Of a stretch of DNA of 35,361 nucleotides, positions 22,206-29,187 are shown piece by piece (the first letter of the stretch is position 1; every line of letters begins with the position of its first letter). The translations under genes and the position numbers were made by a program. The stretch is from contig JAXIPA010000195.1 in assembly GCA_045403145.1 (NCBI GenBank), positions 1-35,361 on the forward strand, read 5' to 3'. The stretch comes from JAJYKN01 sp045403145. Its GTDB lineage: Bacteria > Nitrospirota > UBA9217. Below the pieces are notes generated by a model. The model saw only the letters and a list, made by a program, of their open reading frames with translations. It made no database searches and was not told the origin of the DNA.

Positions 22206-23903
22206 ATGAAACAAACCGTAACCGAAATCCTGCTCCAGGCCCTCAGCCGGGCCAAGGAAAAAGGAGAACTGAAGCTCGAAACGCTGCCTGCGATAACACT
22301 CGAAACCCCGCGGGAAAAGACCCACGGCGACCTTGCCACCACGCTCGCCATGACCCTGGCGAAGCCGGAAGCGAAACCGCCCCGGAAGATCGCCGAGATC
22401 ATTATCGGCAATATCCAGGATGAAGAAGGGCTCATCGAGAAGACCGGGATCGCGGGTCCCGGGTTCATCAATTTTTTCCTTAAGCAGGACCGCTGGAAAA
22501 AGACGCTCTTTGAAATTGACTCAGATGGCCACGCCTACGGTCTGCTGAACATCGGCAAGGGGGAAAAGGTCCTCGTTGAATTCGTGAGCGCCAACCCCAC
22601 GGGGCCTCTCCATGTGGGCCACGGCAGGGGGGCCGCGGTCGGCGACGCGCTGGCGAACCTGCTGACCGCAGTCGGATACGATGTCACCCGGGAATTTTAC
22701 ATCAACGACGCGGGCAGGCAGATCAAGTTGCTCGCCAAGTCGGTCTACAGCCGCTATCTTGAGACGCAAGGGTATGACGTGCCATTTCCCGAGGATGGTT
22801 ATCATGGCTCTTATATCAGCGAAATATCAGGCTCAGCGGAAATAAAGGCGATATTAGGTCCTGTCACAATAAAAGCGGGTGCAGTACCTGATGCAGGGGC
22901 CGCAACGGCAGCAACAGCAATGAGCGGTGTTGCCGAAGCCAGTAAAGAACTGATGCTCAAAGAAATCCGTACGGACCTCGAGGCCTTCGGCGTCCGCTTC
23001 GACATCTGGTTCAGCGAAAAAGGTCTGCTGTCCGATGGATCGGTTCAGAAGTCTATCGAGGAACTTAAGGAGCGCGGTTTTGCTTATGAACAAGACGGCG
23101 CACTTTGGCTGCGGTCTACAGCTTTTGGTGATGATAAAGATCGAGTAATAATCAAGAAAGATGGCGAGTACACGTATCTGGCAACGGACATCGCCTATCA
23201 CCGGAACAAGCTTGCGCGCGGGTTCAAAACCCTTGTCAATATCTGGGGCGCCGACCATCACGGCTATATCCCGCGAGTGCAGGCCGTGATCCAGGCGTTC
23301 GGCCATCCGAAAGATTCGCTGCATGTCCTGCTCGTGCAGCTTGTAGCGATCCTCCGGCACGGAAAGCCCGTGCCCATGTCCAAGCGGGCGGGGACCTTTG
23401 TGACGCTTCGGGACGTCGTACAGGATGTAGGCGCAGATGCAGCACGCTATATATTCTTAACACGCCGGTCCGACAGCCATCTGGATTTCGACCTCGATGT
23501 GGCCAAGGAGCAGTCCCGGGAAAACCCGGTGTACTACGTGCAGTACGCCCACGCCAGGCTGGCAAGCCTGTTCCGAGAGGCGGAAACAAGGGGCATCGTG
23601 GTCCCGAAGAGCGACGCCGTCGATCTTGCGCTTCTCGATCTCGAAGAAGAGCAGAACATCATCAAGGCGCTCGCAAAATATCCCGAAGTGATCGAGGAAT
23701 CCGCGCTGGCATACGAACCGCACCGTCTGACGTTCTATCTCCAGGACTTGGCCGGCTTGCTCCATAACTACTATTTCAAACACCGGGTCATTACCGAGGA
23801 CCTCAAGCGCACGGCGGCAAAGCTCTTTCTCATGAAGCAGGTGAAGACGGTGATACAGAGCGCTCTCAAGATACTCGGGGTGGGCGCGCCGGAGAGAATG
23901 TAA
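22206..23903 (+). CDS. argS: Arginyl-tRNA synthetase
   Basis: 565 residues, class I. HIGH-type motif HVGH (136-139) in VSANPTGPLHVGHGRGAAVG; KMSKS-type motif MSKRAG (from residue 391); C-terminal anticodon-binding domain with NPVYYVQYAHARLASLFREA and a short end LKILGVGAPERM. Residues about 199-260 (ISGSAEIKAILG, an Ala/Gly/Thr-rich stretch, then SKELMLKEI) look unusual for the family and use ATA and TTA codons that are rare in the neighbouring sequence; a second A+T-rich patch follows at about 23040-23160. tgt follows after a repeat spacer. Confidence 0.95.
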   Translation: MKQTVTEILLQALSRAKEKGELKLETLPAITLETPREKTHGDLATTLAMTLAKPEAKPPRKIAEIIIGNIQDEEGLIEKTGIAGPGFINFFLKQDRWKKTLFEIDSDGHAYGLLNIGKGEKVLVEFVSANPTGPLHVGHGRGAAVGDALANLLTAVGYDVTREFYINDAGRQIKLLAKSVYSRYLETQGYDVPFPEDGYHGSYISEISGSAEIKAILGPVTIKAGAVPDAGAATAATAMSGVAEASKELMLKEIRTDLEAFGVRFDIWFSEKGLLSDGSVQKSIEELKERGFAYEQDGALWLRSTAFGDDKDRVIIKKDGEYTYLATDIAYHRNKLARGFKTLVNIWGADHHGYIPRVQAVIQAFGHPKDSLHVLLVQLVAILRHGKPVPMSKRAGTFVTLRDVVQDVGADAARYIFLTRRSDSHLDFDLDVAKEQSRENPVYYVQYAHARLASLFREAETRGIVVPKSDAVDLALLDLEEEQNIIKALAKYPEVIEESALAYEPHRLTFYLQDLAGLLHNYYFKHRVITEDLKRTAAKLFLMKQVKTVIQSALKILGVGAPERM

Positions 23904-23904
23904 C

Positions 23905-24003
23905 GATTGCGGATTGTAGATTACGGATTGCGGAATGAAATGAAAACCATGAAAAGCTGAACGTGAGCTTTTAATCCGAAATCCGCAATCCGAAATCCGA
24001 AAT
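23905..24003. repeat. GATTGCGGA-type inverted repeat
   Basis: Left: GATTGCGGATTG, TTACGGATTGCGGAATG. Right: the complementary AATCCGAAATCCGCAATCCG (from about 23973). The arms pair over most of their length around an AAAGCTGAACGTGAGCTTTT hairpin. It occupies the whole argS-tgt spacer. Confidence 0.75.
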
Positions 24004-24008
24004 AAATA

Positions 24009-25130
24009 ATGCCATTCAGTTTTACGTTGATAAAAAAGGATGCGGCCTCCTCCGCCCGGCTTGGCAAGATGACCACGTCGCACGGCGAGGTCAACACACC
24101 GGTGTTCATGCCGGTGGGGACCCAGGCAACGGTCAAGACGCTCTCTCCGGCGGACCTTACGGACCTCGGCGCGGAGATCATCCTCTCGAACACGTACCAT
24201 CTGTTCCTGAGGCCGGGACATGAGCTGATCAGGGATTTCGGCGGCGTCCAGCGGTTTATGGGCTGGGACCGGCCGGTGCTGACGGACAGCGGCGGGTTCC
24301 AGGTCTTCAGTCTGGCGGAACTCAGGAAAATCACGGAAGAGGGCGTGACGTTCCAGTCTCCCCTCGACGGCGGCGCCAAGCACCTGATAACGCCCGAGTA
24401 TGCCGTGGAAATTCAGGAGGCCCTCGGCGCGGACATCATCATGGCCTTTGACGAGTGCACGCCGTACCCGGCGACGCGTGATTATGCGAGGGAGTCGCAT
24501 GAGCGCACCTTGCGCTGGGCAAAGCGTTGTCGTGAAGCGAAAAGGGTCGCGGACCAGGCGCTCTTCGGCATCGTGCAGGGCGGGATGCATGCCGACCTGA
24601 GAAAACAATCGGCCGCAGCGTTGGTGGACATCGGATTTGAAGGCTACGCCATAGGCGGTCTGTCCGTGGGCGAGACCAAACCGATGATGTTCGAGATGAT
24701 TGAAGCGACGGTCCCTTCGCTGCCGGAGGACCAGCCCCGGTATTTGATGGGCGTGGGCACGCCGGAGGACCTCGTGGAAGGCGTTGACCGCGGCATCGAC
24801 ATGTTCGACTGCGTCATGCCGACGAGGAATGCCCGGAACGGCACGTTCTTCACCACATTCGGAAAGGTGGTGATCAGGAACGCGCAGTACGAGCGGGACA
24901 AGCTTCCCATCGACCCTGAGTGCGGCTGCTATACGTGCCGTAATTTTACCCGGGCATACCTGCGGCATCTGTTCAACGCCGGCGAGGTTCTTGCGCTCAG
25001 GCTCGGTACGATCCACAACCTGTTTTTCTACCTGGAGCTGATGCGGGGCGTGCGGGCGAGCATCGAACGGGGAGTGTTTAAGGAGTTTAAGAAGGAATTT
25101 CTGGCGAAGCGGGAAGAAAAAGCAGTATAG
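24009..25130 (+). CDS. tgt: tRNA-guanine transglycosylase
   Basis: 373 residues, normal bacterial length. Exchanges G34 for preQ1 in tRNAs with GUN anticodons. Catalytic D93 (LTDSGGFQVF) and nucleophile D267 (GIDMFDCVMPTR); preQ1-site residues in FDECTPYP; zinc site C305, C307, C310 and H336 with the usual 26-residue gap. Start ATG 24009 right after repeat DNA, without a clear Shine-Dalgarno. Upstream of yajC-secD-secF, the classic tgt-yajC-secDF order. Works in the same pathway as queD at 8.7 kb. Confidence 0.95.
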   Translation: MPFSFTLIKKDAASSARLGKMTTSHGEVNTPVFMPVGTQATVKTLSPADLTDLGAEIILSNTYHLFLRPGHELIRDFGGVQRFMGWDRPVLTDSGGFQVFSLAELRKITEEGVTFQSPLDGGAKHLITPEYAVEIQEALGADIIMAFDECTPYPATRDYARESHERTLRWAKRCREAKRVADQALFGIVQGGMHADLRKQSAAALVDIGFEGYAIGGLSVGETKPMMFEMIEATVPSLPEDQPRYLMGVGTPEDLVEGVDRGIDMFDCVMPTRNARNGTFFTTFGKVVIRNAQYERDKLPIDPECGCYTCRNFTRAYLRHLFNAGEVLALRLGTIHNLFFYLELMRGVRASIERGVFKEFKKEFLAKREEKAV

Positions 25131-25258
25131 AAAATGTCATTCCAGAAGTTTAATCCCCGATAGATTCGTTCGGGGACGAATCCGGTTTGAGGAACGGAGA
25201 GAGAAAGAATCAGATCCCCGAGGGAAGCGTTCGGGGATGGCAGATAATAGGACATTTT
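25131..25258. repeat. GTCATTCC-family element, copy 5
   Basis: Terminal inverted repeats AAAATGTC (25131-25138) and GACATTTT (25251-25258). Inside are two hairpins, CCCCGATAGATTCGTTCGGGG and ATCCCCGAGGGAAGCGTTCG then GGGAT. It fills the tgt-yajC spacer up to the yajC ribosome-binding site. Confidence 0.7.
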
Positions 25259-25273
25259 CCGAGGAGGTAACAC

Positions 25274-25609
25274 ATGTTCATCGCAACTGCTTATGCAATG
25301 GGAGCGCCGGGAGGCGACGCGGCGGCCCCGGGAGGCGGAGGATTTTCGAGCCTCATCATGATGGCCGTCATCTTCGCCATCTTTTATTTCATCCTGATCA
25401 GGCCCCAGCAGAAGAAAATGAAAGAGCACAAGAAGATGGTTGAGGATCTCAAGAAAGGCGATGAGATCATTACGGCCGGCGGCATGTACGCCACAGTCGA
25501 AAACACCACGCAGGATACGTTGACGGTCAAGATCGCCGAGGGCGTCAAGGTTAAGATTACGCGCGGCTCCGTGGGCGCAGTTGTGAAGCCCGAGGCAGAG
25601 AAGAAGTAA
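25274..25609 (+). CDS. yajC: Preprotein translocase subunit YajC
   Basis: 111 residues. Small inner-membrane partner of SecDF. N-terminal Gly/Ala-rich lead, one membrane helix (about 25-42, FSSLIMMAVIFAIFYFILI) followed by RPQQKKMKEHKKMVEDLKKG and DEIITAGGMYATV, the YajC signature. GAGGAGGTAACAC before ATG 25274 is an excellent Shine-Dalgarno. First of three Sec genes. Confidence 0.95.
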   Translation: MFIATAYAMGAPGGDAAAPGGGGFSSLIMMAVIFAIFYFILIRPQQKKMKEHKKMVEDLKKGDEIITAGGMYATVENTTQDTLTVKIAEGVKVKITRGSVGAVVKPEAEKK

Positions 25610-25660
25610 ACCGTCGTTGCAAATACATTTATTGATCATGGCATTGCGGGAGGCAAGTAT

Positions 25661-27232
25661 ATGAAGAAAAGCATTCAGTGGAGACTGGCGCTCATCGCCC
25701 TGTCGGTCGTAATAGCGCTGTTTTTATTTCTGCCGTCCACGCCGCTTTCGGCCGGCCTGCCGGAATGGTGGCACCAGAGCGTACCGAAAATTTCGCTCGG
25801 CCTGGACCTCCGGGGCGGCAGCCACCTCGTGATGCAGGTGGAGACGGACAAGGCGGTGGAGTCATCCGTCGATAATATCGTGGCGGACCTCCAAACGACG
25901 GCGGCGGCGCAGCAGCTCGCGGTCACCTTCAGCAGGACGGACCAGGCCATCGTCGCCAAATTCGCAGAGCCCCTGCAGGACAAGGTCGAGAAGCTCGTCA
26001 AAGACAGTTATGCCATCATTGATCTGAAAAGCAGCGGCAAAGGCGAACTGGTCTACTCCATGAAGCCGGCCGAGGTACGGAGGCTCAAGGAATGGGCCGT
26101 GACCCAGGCGCTCGAACGCACGCGCCGGAGGATCGACAAGTACGGTGTTGCGGAGCCGCAGATCTACAAGCAGGAGAACGACCAGATCGCGCTTCAGCTC
26201 CCCGGCATCAAGAACCCGCAGGAGGCCATCTTGTTCATCAAAACCGCGGGACGGCTCGAATTCAAGCTTTTGAACACGACGGGAGACCTTCAGAAGGCCC
26301 TTGCGGGCTCCGTGCCTCCCGACAGCGAGGTCCTTTACGGCGAGGATGTGGATGAGTCGGGAAAGGTGGTAAAACGTCCCTACCTCGTCTACAAGCAGAC
26401 ACTCCTGACCGGCGACCGTCTCAAGGAGGCCAAGGTCGGGATCGACCAGTACAACAAGCCGGCGGTGTCCATATCCTTCGACAGTGAGGGCGCAAAGATT
26501 TTCGACCGCGTAACCGGAGAGAACGTCGGAAGGCAGCTTGCCATCGTGCTTGACGGCGTGGTGCATTCAGCTCCGAGGATCCAGGACCGGATCAGCGGCG
26601 GCGATGCCCAGATCACCGGCAACTTCACCCACGACGAAGCCGCGAAACTGGCGATTGTGCTGCGCGAGTCGCTTCCGGCTCCCGTGAAGATCATTCAGAA
26701 CATCACCGTCGGGCCGTCTCTCGGCCAGGACTCCATCGACAAAGGGGTGAACGCGGCCCTCGTCGGCGGTCTTGTCGTGATCATCTTCATGGTCATTTAT
26801 TACCGGATGTCGGGAGTCATTGCCGACTATGCCATCGTCCTTAATCTGGTCCTGCTCCTCGGCGCCATGGCGCTCCTGAACGCGACCCTCACCCTGCCAG
26901 GCATCGCGGGCGTCATTCTGACGATCGGCATGGGCGTGGATTCGAACGTGCTCATGTTCGAGCGTATTCGCGAGGAGATCCGCTCAGGAAAACAACCCCG
27001 GCCCGCTGTGGACTCGGGTTACGACAAGGCATTCCTTACGATTCTCGACTCCCACGTGACGACGCTCATTACGGCGGCCGCCCTGTTCATGTTCGGCACC
27101 GGTCCGATCAAGGGCTTTGCAGTAACGCTCAGTCTCGGCATCATGATCAACCTCTATTCCGCTCTGGTGGGCACCAAGGTGATCTTCGATATCATCAACA
27201 CCAAGTGGAAACTGGAGAAATTGAGTATCTAA
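25661..27232 (+). CDS. secD: Protein translocase subunit SecD
   Basis: 523 residues. Uses the proton gradient to assist late steps of Sec export. N-terminal helix (about 8-25), LGLDLRGGSHLVMQVE (D1 motif), periplasmic domains P1/P4 (about 60-350, RRIDKYGVAEPQI; VSISFDSEGAKIFDRVT; IQDRISGGDAQITG), then five helices with LTLPGIAGVILTIGMGVDSN, VLMFERIREEI and TLITAAALFMFGTGPIKGFA. Site GGGAGG before ATG 25661. secF is 99 bp downstream of its stop, separated by repeat DNA. Confidence 0.96.
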   Translation: MKKSIQWRLALIALSVVIALFLFLPSTPLSAGLPEWWHQSVPKISLGLDLRGGSHLVMQVETDKAVESSVDNIVADLQTTAAAQQLAVTFSRTDQAIVAKFAEPLQDKVEKLVKDSYAIIDLKSSGKGELVYSMKPAEVRRLKEWAVTQALERTRRRIDKYGVAEPQIYKQENDQIALQLPGIKNPQEAILFIKTAGRLEFKLLNTTGDLQKALAGSVPPDSEVLYGEDVDESGKVVKRPYLVYKQTLLTGDRLKEAKVGIDQYNKPAVSISFDSEGAKIFDRVTGENVGRQLAIVLDGVVHSAPRIQDRISGGDAQITGNFTHDEAAKLAIVLRESLPAPVKIIQNITVGPSLGQDSIDKGVNAALVGGLVVIIFMVIYYRMSGVIADYAIVLNLVLLLGAMALLNATLTLPGIAGVILTIGMGVDSNVLMFERIREEIRSGKQPRPAVDSGYDKAFLTILDSHVTTLITAAALFMFGTGPIKGFAVTLSLGIMINLYSALVGTKVIFDIINTKWKLEKLSI

Positions 27233-27242
27233 AATCTATAAT

Positions 27243-27307
27243 ACACAGAGGACATGGAGAAGAAATCTGATTCAAAATTCAAGATTCAACTCTGTGGCCT
27301 CTGTGGC
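27243..27307. repeat. CACAGAGG-type inverted repeat, copy 2, inside the sec operon
   Basis: ACACAGAGGACATGGAGAAG at the left, TTCAAAATTCAAGATTCAA in the centre, and CTCTGTGGCCTCTGTGGC at the right: a shorter version of the element at 9091-9206. It lies between secD and secF and creates a false 26-codon N-terminal extension of the secF frame. Confidence 0.7.
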
Positions 27308-27331
27308 GAATGCTGTATTTCGGAGGGAATA

Positions 27332-28237
27332 ATGTTACAAATCTTGCACAAGACCAACATCGATTTCATGGGCTGGAAGAACATCTCATTTACCGTTTCC
27401 GGCCTGCTCATTCTGCTCGGTATCGTGGGGCTGCTGCAGGTCTCTCGCGGCAAGGCGAACCTCGGCATCGATTTCGTGGGCGGCACCACGGTGCAGCTCG
27501 GCTTCAAGGAAAAACTGCCGATCGACAAGGCCCGGGCCGCTCTTGAGAAAAACGGGTTTCAGGGCGCGACCATCCAGGAAGTGGGCGAGGGAAACAAGAT
27601 CCTGATCCGGCTGCGCGAATCCGAAGGGACGTCGGACAAGGTGCAGAACGTCTTCAGGCAGGAGTTTCCGGGCAATCCCTTCGAGATCGACAGCATCCAG
27701 GAAATCGGCCCGGTGATCGGACAGGCCCTCCAAAGGCAGGCGCTCTGGGCCATCACGATCTCGATCGCCGCCATCATCGTCTACATCGCGTTCCGGTTTC
27801 AGTTTAAGTTCGGCGTCGCCGCCGCGATCGCTACCGTGCACGACGTGCTGGCCGTGCTCGGTATCTTTTATATCCTGAACAAAGAGATCAACCTCCTCAT
27901 TATTACCGCGCTCCTGACGCTCGCGGGGTATTCGCTCACCGACACGGTGGTGGTCTTCGACCGTATCCGGGAAAATCTGATGAAGAGCAAACGAGACCCG
28001 CTGCCCAAGCTGGTGAACGACAGCATCAACGAGGTGCTCTCCCGGACGATCATCACTTCGCTGACCGTGGTGCTCGTGCTCATTCCGCTGGTGATGTTCG
28101 GCGGCGACGTGCTGCACGATTTTTCCATCGCGCTCCTCATGGGTGTCATTGTGGGGACGTATTCGTCCGTGTTCGTCGCAAGCCCCATCCTGGTGGTCTG
28201 GCATGTCAAGTCGGGCGGCAAACTGATCGGGAAGTAA
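27332..28237 (+). CDS. secF: Protein translocase subunit SecF
   Basis: 301 residues from ATG 27332. NIDFMGWKNISFTVSGLLIL (helix 1), GIDFVGGTTVQLGF, a short periplasmic domain to about residue 125, then five helices with HDVLAVLGIFYILN, LAGYSLTDTVVVFDRIREN and MGVIVGTYSSVFVASPILVVW. The open frame extends 26 codons further upstream to 27254, but that part is translated repeat; GGAGGG 4 nt before ATG 27332 and the homology fix the start. Confidence 0.95.
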   Translation: MLQILHKTNIDFMGWKNISFTVSGLLILLGIVGLLQVSRGKANLGIDFVGGTTVQLGFKEKLPIDKARAALEKNGFQGATIQEVGEGNKILIRLRESEGTSDKVQNVFRQEFPGNPFEIDSIQEIGPVIGQALQRQALWAITISIAAIIVYIAFRFQFKFGVAAAIATVHDVLAVLGIFYILNKEINLLIITALLTLAGYSLTDTVVVFDRIRENLMKSKRDPLPKLVNDSINEVLSRTIITSLTVVLVLIPLVMFGGDVLHDFSIALLMGVIVGTYSSVFVASPILVVWHVKSGGKLIGK

Positions 28238-28250
28238 GCGCTCCTCCACG

Positions 28251-28330
28251 GTCATTCCCGCAATGATTCTGAGCGGAATCCATTTTTATCAAGTCAAAAT
28301 GGATCCCCGATAAAGGCATTCGGGGATGAC
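28251..28330. repeat. GTCATTCCCG-family element, copy 6
   Basis: GTCATTCCCGCAATGATTCT then GAGCGGAATCCATTTT at the left; AAAATGGATCCCCGATAAAG then GCATTCGGGGATGAC at the right. ATCCATTTT / AAAATGGAT give an internal 9-bp stem. Follows secF and could stabilise the 3' end of the sec transcript. Confidence 0.72.
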
Positions 28331-28379
28331 AAATTTTTGCTGGTTCAACGATCTCGCTAAAACGTAGGGAAACAATGCT

Positions 28380-29051
28380 GTGACAACCTCCGTCAAAATC
28401 GCCGGCGCCGACGCCAGGGTGCTGGCCGAGTCCGATCCGATTCAGCTTTCCTGTGGCAGGAACGGTTGTAGTTCCAACTGCTGTACGAAAAGCGCTCCGA
28501 TCATTCTCAACCCTTACGAAATCGCCCTGATCCGCCGCGAAAGCAGGATGACCTACGAAGACCTGCTCGATATCGTCGATACCGACCGTGCAAAGGGCTT
28601 CCCGCTGGTGATGCTGCCGCGCGATCCTGCCTGCCATTTCTGGACAGGGAAGGGCTGCCGTATCTACGCGGCGAGGCCGCTCGCCTGCAGGCTGTATCCG
28701 CTTGGACGTGTCTTCGACCACGGGCAATCTCACATCGTGCTGCCGGAGCTGAACGTCTGTGCGGGTCTATCAGCGTCCCCGGTGAAAACCGTTGCCGACT
28801 ACCTTGAGGACCAGGACACCTCCCTTCAGATAACCATGGCGGACCATTGGATTGAATTCGTCTCCGCAATCGAACAAATGCCGCTCCCGGACAAGCCGGT
28901 CACCTCAGTGGCCTTCCACATGCTCGTCTACAGCCCTGACACGCCGCCTGCCGTCGGGAATACAGACTTCGTCCTCTCGATCGAGGAGCGTTTCCTGCTG
29001 CGGCTCTCGACCGCAAAAGAGCAACTGCCGCGTTTTCTCCTTACTGCGTAA
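28380..29051 (+). CDS. YkgJ-type cysteine-cluster protein
   Basis: 223 residues, GTG start 28380 with AGGGAA upstream. The YkgJ/UPF0153 pattern is present: CGRNGCSSNCC (about 25-35), ILNPYEIALIRR, then CHFWTGKGCRIYAARPLACR followed by LYPLG (about 85-109). The cysteines are thought to bind zinc or an Fe-S cluster; function is unknown. The C-terminal half (about 120-223) is unrecognised, with one more cysteine in LPELNVCAG. Single gene between the sec operon and the SLT gene. Confidence 0.85.
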   Translation: MTTSVKIAGADARVLAESDPIQLSCGRNGCSSNCCTKSAPIILNPYEIALIRRESRMTYEDLLDIVDTDRAKGFPLVMLPRDPACHFWTGKGCRIYAARPLACRLYPLGRVFDHGQSHIVLPELNVCAGLSASPVKTVADYLEDQDTSLQITMADHWIEFVSAIEQMPLPDKPVTSVAFHMLVYSPDTPPAVGNTDFVLSIEERFLLRLSTAKEQLPRFLLTA

Positions 29052-29103
29052 CGCCTCTCTCTGCAATCCCTGATGGGCATCCGGGAACCCCTGATAACTC
29101 CTA

Positions 29104-29132
29104 TTGACACCGCCTGCAAGTGACTATATTAT
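29104..29132 (+). promoter_or_regulatory. Promoter of the TPR-SLT lipoprotein gene
   Basis: -35 TTGACA (29104-29109), 17 nt, -10 TATTAT (29127-29132). Transcription would start near 29139, so the TTG at 29104 and ATG at 29131 in the long open frame cannot be used; ATG 29188 is left as the start, with a leader of about 50 nt. Confidence 0.72.
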
Positions 29133-29187
29133 GAGGAAAAGTCATTACGTCACGTCGCATTATGGGGGGCCGCAGGCCATTACGTTC

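Noticed and set aside
23457..25016. A 519-codon open frame on the minus strand opposite argS and tgt
   Set aside because: It is antisense to two clear genes in high-GC codon context, has no family resemblance (Arg/His-rich) and crosses the repeat spacer.
27254..27331. Cysteine-rich N-terminal extension of SecF
   Set aside because: It is translated CACAGAGG repeat DNA; ATG 27332 has the ribosome-binding site and starts the homology.
29104..29187. Start of the SLT gene at TTG 29104
   Set aside because: The TTG is the -35 box of the promoter (TTGACA-17-TATTAT), so it is not in the mRNA; the lipoprotein signal begins at 29188.
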